11,076 nucleotides of DNA from Halanaerobiales bacterium (GTDB lineage Bacteria > Bacillota > Halanaerobiia > Halanaerobiales > JADQBU01): contig JADQBU010000300.1 in NCBI GenBank assembly GCA_016278435.1, forward strand, positions 1-11,076, written 5' to 3'. How positions within the stretch are numbered: the first letter of the stretch is position 1; every line of letters starts with the position of its first letter. The position numbers and the translations under genes are program-made. Of the stretch, positions 1 to 6,368 are shown piece by piece. Under the pieces are notes generated by a model, which worked only from the letters and a program-made list of their open reading frames with translations, searched no databases and had not been told where the DNA came from.

Positions 1-1143
1 AATCGTATAGACTGCATTCATCCGGTCGGCAGCTTTCATTTGACCCTTTACACTTCGATCCAGGTAATCCATTGCAGTCTTTAAACCTGACCTTCTGAGA
101 TCATCTATATATTTAAATGCTGCATTTTTCGCCCTATCCCCAATAGTTGTAATATATAAATCAATTCCTTCCTCTAAAGGTAGTTCTATACCCTGTTTTT
201 CCAGGGTAATCAATAACCTCTCCATCCCCAGAGCAAAACCTATTCCAGGTATGGATTTATTACCTATCTCTTCTGCCAGTCCATTATACCTGCCACCGGC
301 ATATATCGTATCCTGAGCACCGAGTCCTTTATATTTTATCTCAAAGGCAGTATTTGTATAATAATCAAGCCCGCGAACCAGGGTAGGATCTACAGTATAA
401 TTAAGTTCCAGTATATCCAGATAATTTTTCACCTGCTCAAAATGGTCCCGGCATTCCCCACAGATAAAGTCTGTAATAGCCGGTGCGTGCTGAATTATCT
501 CATTACAATTATCGTCTTTGCAGTCCAGAATACGGAGGGGATTATTAATTAACCGCCTCTCACAGTCATCACATAGTTTTCCAACATATTTCTGGCCAAA
601 CTCCTTCAATTTCTGGCTGTATTCGTTACGGCATTCTGGACAGCCAATACTATTTATATATATTTCCAGGTCAGCCAGTCCCAGTTTTTCCAGATAATTA
701 ATTCCCAGTGAAATCACCTCAGCATCAACAGCCGGATCATTGGAGCCGAAGACTTCTATTCCCAGCTGGTGAAACTGCCTATATCTCCCTGACTGTGGAC
801 GCTCATATCTAAACATGGGACCCAGATAATAAAATTTTTGCGGTTGAGCCATACCATAGAGCTTATTTTCCAGATAGGATCTGACGACAGAGGCAGTCCC
901 TTCAGGCCTTAAAGTAATACTCCTGTCACTTTTATCTACAAAGGTATACATTTCTTTTTCAACAATATCAGTAGCCTCTCCAATCCCACGCTGGAACAGC
1001 TCTGTATATTCAAAAATTGGCGTTCTGATCTCCTTATAGTTATAGAGTTCAAATAATTCCCTGGCTATCTCTTCTATGTATTGCCATTTAGATGATTCCG
1101 GAGGCAGTATATCATTGGTCCCCCGCGGTGCATTAACATCCAT
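1..1143 (-). CDS. hisS: Histidyl-tRNA synthetase (C-terminus beyond window)
   Basis: Charges tRNA-His with histidine using ATP; a cytoplasmic class II synthetase that acts as a homodimer. The window holds 381 codons, starting at ATG 1143 (MDVNAPRGTNDILP). Still missing is the last part of the anticodon-binding domain, about 40 residues if the length is typical. Class II motif 2 is FRYERPQSGRYRQFHQ at residues 111-126. The HisRS-specific histidine loop LVRGLDYY is at 255-262, AGGRYNGL at 282-289, and motif 3 GIGFALGMERL at 300-310. Cysteine pairs in the insertion region (CPEC, CDDC, CGEC) are common in bacterial HisRS. The start has an AAGGGTGG ribosome binding site at 1149-1156. The gene lies 111 bp after the SurA/PpiD-TPR gene and probably shares its promoter. 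No histidine T-box leader can fit in that gap. Identification is certain from the motifs. Confidence 0.97.
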   Translation of the reverse strand, partial: MDVNAPRGTNDILPPESSKWQYIEEIARELFELYNYKEIRTPIFEYTELFQRGIGEATDIVEKEMYTFVDKSDRSITLRPEGTASVVRSYLENKLYGMAQPQKFYYLGPMFRYERPQSGRYRQFHQLGIEVFGSNDPAVDAEVISLGINYLEKLGLADLEIYINSIGCPECRNEYSQKLKEFGQKYVGKLCDDCERRLINNPLRILDCKDDNCNEIIQHAPAITDFICGECRDHFEQVKNYLDILELNYTVDPTLVRGLDYYTNTAFEIKYKGLGAQDTIYAGGRYNGLAEEIGNKSIPGIGFALGMERLLITLEKQGIELPLEEGIDLYITTIGDRAKNAAFKYIDDLRRSGLKTAMDYLDRSVKGQMKAADRMNAVYTI

Positions 1144-1193
1144 AAATACCACCCTTCTTTACAATATCCTGAAAAGAAAACATTAATATACAG

Positions 1194-1227
1194 CAGGCAA
1201 GGAGCTAATTAGAACGCTCCCTGCCTG
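1194..1227 (-). promoter_or_regulatory. 12-bp stem-loop between chaperone gene and hisS
   Basis: Arms 1194-1205 and 1216-1227 enclose a 10-nt loop. Read as minus-strand RNA all 12 positions pair (CAGGCAGGGAGC with GCUCCUUGCCUG, one G-U wobble). On the plus strand the same position is an A-C mismatch, so the structure fits leftward transcription. The sequence after the stem is only loosely U-rich (a TTTTCTTTT run begins about 12 nt later), so a strong terminator is unlikely. It may be a weak attenuator, an RNA processing site or a 3'-end stabiliser between the two cistrons. Confidence 0.55.
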
Positions 1228-1254
1228 TTAATAGACATTCATTTAAAACTGGAT

Positions 1255-2505
1255 TTAGTTTTTATTTCCATTATTAGATTGTTGCTCAGTCTGAGTTTGC
1301 TGCTGGGTTTGGTCCTGCTGTTGTTCCTGTTGTTGTGTCTGGTCCTGCTTTTGAGTTTGCTGTTGTGTCTGTTGCTGTTCCTGTTGTTTCTGCAATTCTT
1401 CTTGCTGTTTTTGCATTTTATCTCTAATCTGATTTAGAAGCTCCATTTCACTCTGTGCCTGTTCTTCAGCACCCATCTGAGAATAGGCCATATAGAGTTG
1501 ATAGTGAGCCATAAAATCTTCACCGGCCTTCTCAGAGGCTAACTTATATTGAGCAAGGGCTTTATCTTTGTCCTCCATCTGCTGATAAAGGTTGCCGAAG
1601 TTCAGATAAACTTCCCAGTCATCCGGATATTTTTCAACAGCTGTCTGGTAGGTCTTAACAGCCTGCTCTTTGTTTTCATTCCCACTGTAAGCTTCGGCTA
1701 AATAGGTATACATAACAGCACTGGGATTATTCTGGACTACATTTTTAAAAGTACTAATTGCAGTCTCATAATTTTCATTAGTCAGGGCATTGTATCCCTT
1801 TAATACCGGGTCATTAATGGTTATATCAGCATCTGCTCTGACATTTTCCATCCAGTTGTTAAATACTTCATTCTGCCGGGCCTGCAAAAGACTGTTCTTT
1901 ATATCCTCCTTGACCTCATCAAAAGTCTTGTCCTGATACTTATCAGAGTTGTCTTCAAATTCTTTTTTTACATCTTCATCGGAAACAGTTATATGATTAT
2001 AGCTCTTTTCAATTGTTTTCTGAATTCTGTCATTTAATTCCAGACTCTGTCTGATACTCTGTTTAAAGTCTGATAGAGAGCTTCCCTGTTCCTCTAAACG
2101 ACTGACGAGTTCGTCCTGTTTCATATCGTTGCTTTCCAGTATTTGATTTATTAAATCTTCTACATCCTGATCTGTTACCTCTGCTTTAATTCCCTTTTCT
2201 TCTGCCTGCTGCAGTAGTAACTGCCTGTCGATCATAGAATTTAAAACCCGCAGTCTGAAGGGAATTATTTCAAAATTTCCCAGCTGAGATGACTGTGGTG
2301 CCTGATTTCTCAAGGCTGCCAGGTATTCCTGCTGGGTAATCTGTTCATTATTAACACTGGCAATAACAGGAGAAGATACACCTGCTGAAGATGTTGCTCC
2401 TTTATTCATGTAGGCCCCAAATCCCATCAGGCCTCCTGTTACAATAAAAGCAGCAACTACGATGTATACTACAACTTTACTACTTTTTCTTAACGAACCA
2501 AACAT
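1255..2505 (-). CDS. Membrane-anchored SurA/PpiD-like chaperone fused to TPR repeats
   Basis: The 416-residue protein probably binds unfolded exported proteins outside the cytoplasmic membrane. A basic N-terminus (MFGSLRKSSK) and a hydrophobic segment at about 11-30 form an uncleaved signal anchor like that of PpiD. A SurA/PrsA-type N-terminal chaperone region follows at about 47-180 (VIASVNNEQITQQEY; MIDRQLLLQQAEEKGI). The helix normally found after the parvulin domain (TFDEVKEDIKNSLLQARQNE, 194-213) comes only a few residues later, so the rotamase domain is absent and prolyl isomerase activity is not expected. Residues about 234-364 hold about four TPR-like units (for example YETAISTFKNVVQNNP). 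The last 52 residues (365-416) include 28 glutamines. The ATG has an AAAGGAG ribosome binding site at 2515-2521. A consensus promoter precedes the gene and hisS follows it. The domain reading is firm; a PpiD/YfgM-like role is inference. Confidence 0.85.
   Translation of the reverse strand: MFGSLRKSSKVVVYIVVAAFIVTGGLMGFGAYMNKGATSSAGVSSPVIASVNNEQITQQEYLAALRNQAPQSSQLGNFEIIPFRLRVLNSMIDRQLLLQQAEEKGIKAEVTDQDVEDLINQILESNDMKQDELVSRLEEQGSSLSDFKQSIRQSLELNDRIQKTIEKSYNHITVSDEDVKKEFEDNSDKYQDKTFDEVKEDIKNSLLQARQNEVFNNWMENVRADADITINDPVLKGYNALTNENYETAISTFKNVVQNNPSAVMYTYLAEAYSGNENKEQAVKTYQTAVEKYPDDWEVYLNFGNLYQQMEDKDKALAQYKLASEKAGEDFMAHYQLYMAYSQMGAEEQAQSEMELLNQIRDKMQKQQEELQKQQEQQQTQQQTQKQDQTQQQEQQQDQTQQQTQTEQQSNNGNKN
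1264..1413 (-). repeat. Glutamine-codon low-complexity tract
   Basis: This stretch encodes the C-terminal tail of the chaperone fusion (residues 365-414). It consists of irregular QQQ, QT, QD and QE runs with CAG and CAA mixed. Because the codons are mixed it is not a pure triplet repeat, so simple slippage is limited, though length variation between strains is likely. The tail has almost no hydrophobic residues and should be disordered on the outer side of the membrane. Confidence 0.8.
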
Positions 2506-2541
2506 TTAATCAATCTCCTTTCTATTCACAAAAAATCTTCA

Positions 2542-2580
2542 TAAGAATTATAAAATAGATTAATTCTAGATTAATTCTTA
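2542..2580 (-). repeat. 9-bp inverted repeat in the leader
   Basis: TAAGAATTA (2542-2550) and TAATTCTTA (2572-2580) are perfect inverted repeats separated by 21 nt. The right arm overlaps the second copy of the tandem repeat and the predicted transcription start. It could form a weak AU-only hairpin in the 5' leader or be a protein-binding site. The region is very AT-rich, so chance is a real possibility. Confidence 0.4.
2557..2578 (-). repeat. Perfect 11-bp tandem duplication at transcription start
   Basis: AGATTAATTCT occurs twice head to tail (2557-2567 and 2568-2578, plus-strand spelling). The block covers roughly +1 to +21 of the predicted transcript from the promoter at 2584-2612. Eleven-bp spacing places the two copies on the same face of the helix, as expected for a tandem operator; that role is inferred from position only. 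Confidence 0.6.
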
Positions 2581-2583
2581 ATA

Positions 2584-2612
2584 ATTTTATCTTATAATAT
2601 ACTGAATGTCAA
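2584..2612 (-). promoter_or_regulatory. Consensus sigma-A promoter of the chaperone-hisS unit
   Basis: Reading leftwards, the -35 box TTGACA (2612-2607) matches all six consensus positions. A 17-nt spacer follows and the -10 box TAAAAT (2589-2584) matches five of six. The -35 begins one base after the MBL stop codon, so the promoter fills the intergenic gap. The transcript should start near 2577, giving a leader of about 70 nt before the ATG at 2505. This makes the chaperone gene, and probably hisS, a unit that can be expressed apart from the upstream operon. Confidence 0.8.
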
Positions 2613-2613
2613 C

Positions 2614-3228
2614 TTATCCCTTGAGTCTAACCCAGATATTATCCCTGAACTCTCCGATTGTTGTGGAGCCGCCGTGACCGGGATAGACTTTAGTATCTTC
2701 TGGTAATACAAGAAGTTTACTTTCAATGGAATTGTAAATTTCCCCTTCCTGACAACCAGGAAAATCAGTCCTCCCAATACCCATCTCAAAGATTGTATCG
2801 CCACTGAATAAAATTCCCTCAGCAGCAGAGTATAAACCGATACTTCCCGGGCTGTGTCCAGGTGTATGAAGAATCTTGAAAACTATATCATCTATAATTA
2901 TCTCTTCTCCCTCCTTTAAACCCTTTTCAGCCGGCGGGCTGGAAACTTCCCTGGCCTTCCCCATCATAAAAGAAAGATTTTTGCTGGGATCTATCAAAAA
3001 CTCCAGTTCACTTTCATGTATAACAATAGGAGCACCGGTTTTTTCCTGTAATATTTGATTGCCACCTATATGGTCAAAATGTCCATGAGTATTGATAATC
3101 TGTTTTATTTTTGAATCTCCTACAAACTTTAATATTCTTTCACCTTCTGCTCCGGGATCAATTACTGTATCTCCTACCAGATAACAGTTTGTCATATTAT
3201 TGCCGACTCTAATTATTTTTATCTCCAA
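2614..3228 (-). CDS. Metallo-beta-lactamase-fold hydrolase, glyoxalase II-like
   Basis: A compact cytoplasmic zinc hydrolase of about 204 residues in the glyoxalase II/YcbL-type branch of the metallo-beta-lactamase superfamily; the substrate is unknown. Metal-ligand motifs are complete. Counting from the upstream GTG at 3237, they are THGHFDH (50-56), HTPGHSPGS with H128, SGDTIF with D147, and PGHGG with H188. It lacks the long C-terminal substrate domain of classical glutathione-dependent glyoxalase II, so a small thioester or a detoxification substrate is plausible but unproven. I place the start at TTG 3228, because GAGGTG at 3235-3240 lies 6 nt before it, whereas the GTG at 3237 falls inside that ribosome binding site. 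The gene follows dtd after 15 nt and is the last of the packed operon. MBL genes downstream of dtd are common in Clostridia. Confidence 0.92.
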   Translation of the reverse strand: MEIKIIRVGNNMTNCYLVGDTVIDPGAEGERILKFVGDSKIKQIINTHGHFDHIGGNQILQEKTGAPIVIHESELEFLIDPSKNLSFMMGKAREVSSPPAEKGLKEGEEIIIDDIVFKILHTPGHSPGSIGLYSAAEGILFSGDTIFEMGIGRTDFPGCQEGEIYNSIESKLLVLPEDTKVYPGHGGSTTIGEFRDNIWVRLKG

Positions 3229-3234
3229 CTGGTA

Positions 3235-3240
3235 CACCTC
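3235..3240 (-). promoter_or_regulatory. Ribosome binding site deciding the MBL start
   Basis: GAGGTG lies just after the dtd stop codon and 6 nt before TTG 3228. It overlaps the alternative GTG at 3235-3237, which therefore has no usable ribosome binding site of its own and is unlikely to be the real start. Confidence 0.6.
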
Positions 3241-3243
3241 TAT

Positions 3244-3693
3244 TTAAAAATTTTTATTGCTATCAATAAGAAAAGTTACCGGTCCATCATTAATAAGCTC
3301 AACATCCATCATGGCCTGAAATTGTCCTGTCTCTATCTCCAGGTCATGTTTAGAAATCTCCTCTACAAAATAGTCATATAGCTCTTCAGCCCTGTCCGGA
3401 GGGGCTGCCTCAGAAAAGCCGGGCCTTCTTCCCTGCCTACAGTCACCATATAACGTAAACTGGGAAACCACCAGTATGTCTTTTTTTAAATCAAGAGCAG
3501 ATAGATTCATCCTGTCTTCTTCATCTGAAAATATTCTCAGATTTACAATCTTGTCCACTAAATAGTCAGCATCATCTTCATTATCACCTTTTCCCACACC
3601 CAGAAAGACAAGCAGACCGGAACCTATTTCGGCTATACAGTTTCCCCCGGTCTCAACTCTGGAATCTTTAACCCGCTGTAAGACTGCCCGCAT
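3244..3693 (-). CDS. dtd: D-aminoacyl-tRNA deacylase
   Basis: Removes D-amino acids (and glycine mischarged on tRNA-Ala) from tRNA, a chiral proofreading step after aminoacylation; a cytoplasmic homodimer. The protein has 149 residues, the usual length. It opens with the family signature MRAVLQRVKDSRV. The active-site motif SQFTLYGD is at 77-84, and the cross-subunit Gly-cisPro motif appears as DGPVT with G137-P138. An AGGAGGG ribosome binding site (3699-3705) lies directly after the rel stop codon and 5 nt before the ATG. The rel-dtd gap is 13 bp, so the two genes are co-transcribed, which is the normal arrangement in Firmicutes. Nothing is unusual apart from a short C-terminus ending in NKNF. 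Confidence 0.97.
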   Translation of the reverse strand: MRAVLQRVKDSRVETGGNCIAEIGSGLLVFLGVGKGDNEDDADYLVDKIVNLRIFSDEEDRMNLSALDLKKDILVVSQFTLYGDCRQGRRPGFSEAAPPDRAEELYDYFVEEISKHDLEIETGQFQAMMDVELINDGPVTFLIDSNKNF

Positions 3694-3706
3694 TTTAACC
3701 CTCCTG

Positions 3707-5845
3707 TTAAGTTGGTTTTGATCTGGTCACCGAAAGAACACCATCTATCGCTTTGATCTTATTCATAAGATCACGCATATGCTCTAAACTACTTAATTCA
3801 ACAGATAGGTCGATATATGCCCGGTTATATTTATCAGTCCGGGCCATGACAGATAGAAGGTCAATCTGTTCTTCTTTTATCAGTTGAGTAATCTCATTTA
3901 AAAGTGCTTTTCTGTTAACTGCATTTATCGTTAATTCAACATGATAGGATTCTGTTCTATCACGATCCCAGGCAACATCAATAATCCTGTGACCTTCATT
4001 ATCCATTAGACCTCCCAGGTTAGGACAGTCCTTCCGGTGGATAGAAACACCCCGGCCCCGGGTTATATAACCCACAATATTATCTCCTGGTACCGGATTA
4101 CAGCATCTGGCCAGTCGCACTTTGAGGTTATCCATCCCCTTGACCATAATCCCCTTATCCACACTACCACGGGAAGGGGATTTAAACTCCGGAATAAACT
4201 TTTCTTTTTCTTTTTCATGAATATCAAGTTTATCCAGCACCTGTTTTGGTTTGACCTGATTATAACCGATTGATTCCAGCAATTCCTCTTTACTGTTCTT
4301 CCCGATCCGGGAAGCAATTTCAGTAAGTTCTTTTTTGTTTTCCTTAAGGGTAGTATTATGCCTCTTTAATTCCCTTTCCAGCATTTCTCTACCCCTCTGA
4401 ATAATTTCATCCCTCTGTTGTAATTTAAACCAGCGTTTTATCTTGCTTCTGGCCTTTGATGTATTGGCTATTTTAAGCCAGTCCCTGCTGGGACCCGTAC
4501 TATTTTTTGAAGTTAAAATTTCTACAATATCACCATTCTTTAGTTTATATTCCAGAGGAACGATTTTACCATTCACCTTGGCCCCCACACAGATATGGCC
4601 TACTTCGGTATGAATATGATAAGCAAAATCAATCGGTGATGCTCCCCGCGGCAAATTTACCACATCACCCTGGGGAGTAAATACAAAAACCTCATCTTCG
4701 AATAGGTCTATTTTAAGCGTCTCCATAAATTCCTGCGGCTCCTGCAGATCATTCTGCCATTCCAGCAGCTGCCTGAGCCAGGTTAACTTTTCTTCAAACT
4801 CATCACGAGAATGTTTACCTTCTTTGTAGCGCCAGTGGGCTGCAATCCCGTATTCAGCAGTTCGGTGCATCTCCGGAGTCCTGATCTGAACTTCCAGAGG
4901 ATCTCCATTTGGGCTGATTACCGTAGTATGCAGTGACTGGTACATATTTGATTTGGGCATTGCTATATAATCCTTGAAACGTCCGGGTATTGGTTTCCAT
5001 AGTTCATGGACAAGTCCGAGTACCTCATAACACTCCCGGACCGTATCTACAATTATCCTGATTGCAGTCAGGTCATATATCTCATTAAAATCGATTTCCT
5101 TGCGTTTCATTTTTTGATAGATACTATATAAATGCTTGGGTCTCCCGTATATCTCAGCCTTTATTCCCTGTTCTTCCAGTTTATTCTGGAGGAGTTGGAT
5201 CGCTTTCTGGATTTCCTTTTCCCGCTGTTTCCTGTTTACTGCCACCTTATTAGAAACCTCATAATACATATCAGGATAGAGATAGCGGAAACTCAGATCC
5301 TCAAGTTCCCATTTCAGGCGGGACATTCCCAGTCTGTGGGCAAGTGGGGCATAAATTTCGACCGTCTCTCTGGCCTTCTCAATCTGTTTTTCCTTGTCCA
5401 GAAAATTGAGGGTTCGCATATTATGTAGACGGTCAGCCAGTTTAATTAATACCACTCTTATATCTTGAGCCATGGCCAGAAACATCTTTCTTAAGCTTTC
5501 TGCCTGGTGCTCTTCCTTTGACTTAAACTTTAATCTGGTTAATTTAGTTACCCCATCGACCAGAAGCGCGATTTCTTCCCCGAATTCATTAGTAATATCT
5601 TCACTGGTAATTCCCGTATCTTCAACAACATCATGCAGCAGTGCAGCTGAGATTGAGATTATATCCAGCCCCAGTTTGGTCAGAATAAAAGCAACACCAA
5701 GCGGATGCTTAATAAACGGTTCTCCAGAAACCCGGTTCTGACCCACATGAGCTTCCCGGGCATAGTTATATGCCTTTTTAACAATATCTAAATTTGGATC
5801 CTCCATTCGTGTGTTAATTTCATTTAAAAGATCCTCTAATTCCAT
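3707..5845 (-). CDS. relA: Bifunctional (p)ppGpp synthetase/hydrolase, RelA/SpoT family
   Basis: Makes (p)ppGpp from GTP/GDP and ATP when uncharged tRNA stalls the ribosome, and hydrolyses it when nutrients return. The 712 residues carry the full long-RSH architecture. The HD hydrolase domain has HDVVED at 71-76 and KLADRLHNMRTL at 135-146. The synthetase domain has YGRPKHLYSIYQKM (233-246), YDLTAIRIIV (257-266), GRFKDYIAMPKSNMYQSLH (288-306) and EVQIRT (318-323). A TGS domain spans about 386-447. A helical region and a conserved-cysteine region (RLARCCNPVPGD) follow, with a C-terminal ACT domain from about 640. The RFKD motif at 289-292 is the basic RxKD form of bifunctional Rel proteins, not the ExDD form of monofunctional RelA. 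With the intact HD site this supports both activities. The ATG has an AAGGGA ribosome binding site overlapping the apt stop region. apt, 10 nt upstream, feeds the purine pool. Confidence 0.98.
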   Translation of the reverse strand: MELEDLLNEINTRMEDPNLDIVKKAYNYAREAHVGQNRVSGEPFIKHPLGVAFILTKLGLDIISISAALLHDVVEDTGITSEDITNEFGEEIALLVDGVTKLTRLKFKSKEEHQAESLRKMFLAMAQDIRVVLIKLADRLHNMRTLNFLDKEKQIEKARETVEIYAPLAHRLGMSRLKWELEDLSFRYLYPDMYYEVSNKVAVNRKQREKEIQKAIQLLQNKLEEQGIKAEIYGRPKHLYSIYQKMKRKEIDFNEIYDLTAIRIIVDTVRECYEVLGLVHELWKPIPGRFKDYIAMPKSNMYQSLHTTVISPNGDPLEVQIRTPEMHRTAEYGIAAHWRYKEGKHSRDEFEEKLTWLRQLLEWQNDLQEPQEFMETLKIDLFEDEVFVFTPQGDVVNLPRGASPIDFAYHIHTEVGHICVGAKVNGKIVPLEYKLKNGDIVEILTSKNSTGPSRDWLKIANTSKARSKIKRWFKLQQRDEIIQRGREMLERELKRHNTTLKENKKELTEIASRIGKNSKEELLESIGYNQVKPKQVLDKLDIHEKEKEKFIPEFKSPSRGSVDKGIMVKGMDNLKVRLARCCNPVPGDNIVGYITRGRGVSIHRKDCPNLGGLMDNEGHRIIDVAWDRDRTESYHVELTINAVNRKALLNEITQLIKEEQIDLLSVMARTDKYNRAYIDLSVELSSLEHMRDLMNKIKAIDGVLSVTRSKPT

Positions 5846-5855
5846 AAATATCCCT

Positions 5856-6368
5856 TCAGTCTTTTATTATACTGTATACATCATAGTCCTGCAGCTCTTT
5901 TCTACCTTCCAGAGCGGCAAGCTCCAGTAGAAATCCAATACTGATTACTTCAGCTCCCAGCCCTTCTATTAAACTGATAGCAGCATTAATTGTTCCACCT
6001 GTTGCCAGCAGGTCATCAATCAATAAAACCCTGTCACCTTTGTCCAGGGCATCCTTGTGAATCTCAAGCACATTACTACCATATTCAAGTTCATAAGAAA
6101 CACTGTGTACTTCTGCTGGTAATTTACCTGGTTTCCGGATTGGAATAAACCCCTTATTTAAAGCCAGTGCCAGTGGTGTAGCTATAATGAAACCCCTTGA
6201 TTCAATACCCACAACATAATCTATTTCCAGGTCCTGATAGTGATCTTTCAAAACATCAATAGCCTTTTTGAAAAACCTCACATCTTTCAAGAGGGGTGTA
6301 ATATCCTTAAATATTATTCCTTCATGCGGAAAGTCAGGTATATCTCTGATAAGTTCACTAAGTTCCAT
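5856..6368 (-). CDS. apt: Adenine phosphoribosyltransferase
   Basis: Converts adenine and PRPP to AMP and pyrophosphate, a cytoplasmic purine-salvage step. Starting at ATG 6368 the protein has 170 residues, the same length as the Bacillus enzyme, and opens MELSELIRDIPDFPHEGIIF. The PRPP-binding loop VLLIDDLLATGGT is at 114-126, preceded by GIESRGF (54-60) and IPIRKPGKLP (75-84), both typical of Apt. Two ATGs are adjacent. I prefer the second because AGGAGGT (6374-6380) lies 6 nt before it and only 3 nt before ATG 6371. The second ATG overlaps the recJ stop as TGATG, a layout expected to couple translation of apt to recJ. The gene is followed by rel after 10 nt. Placement of apt between recJ and rel is conserved in many Clostridia. 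Confidence 0.97.
   Translation of the reverse strand: MELSELIRDIPDFPHEGIIFKDITPLLKDVRFFKKAIDVLKDHYQDLEIDYVVGIESRGFIIATPLALALNKGFIPIRKPGKLPAEVHSVSYELEYGSNVLEIHKDALDKGDRVLLIDDLLATGGTINAAISLIEGLGAEVISIGFLLELAALEGRKELQDYDVYSIIKD

Noticed and set aside
1143..1157. AGGGTGGTA before hisS resembles the conserved T-box core
   Set aside because: The CCGCG part does not follow, the gap of 111 nt is too short for stem I with a His specifier loop, and the motif sits exactly where the ribosome binding site should be.
2876..3058. Plus-strand open frames within MBL, rel, apt and recJ (here the one in MBL)
   Set aside because: All lie opposite conserved genes and have low-complexity S/I/L/F-rich translations typical of antisense shadows.
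4201..4220. A/G-rich run on the coding strand of rel as a possible slippage site
   Set aside because: It encodes HEKEKEKF in a variable linker, the frame is continuous on both sides and no alternative product is suggested.
4063..4317. Overlapping frame of 84 codons on the minus strand inside rel
   Set aside because: It runs in another frame of a fully conserved domain region of rel, has no ribosome binding site and no recognisable protein.
5866..5871. TATAAT on the minus strand just before rel
   Set aside because: It lies inside the end of apt and no -35 box is found at 16-18 nt; the gene is explained by operon transcription.
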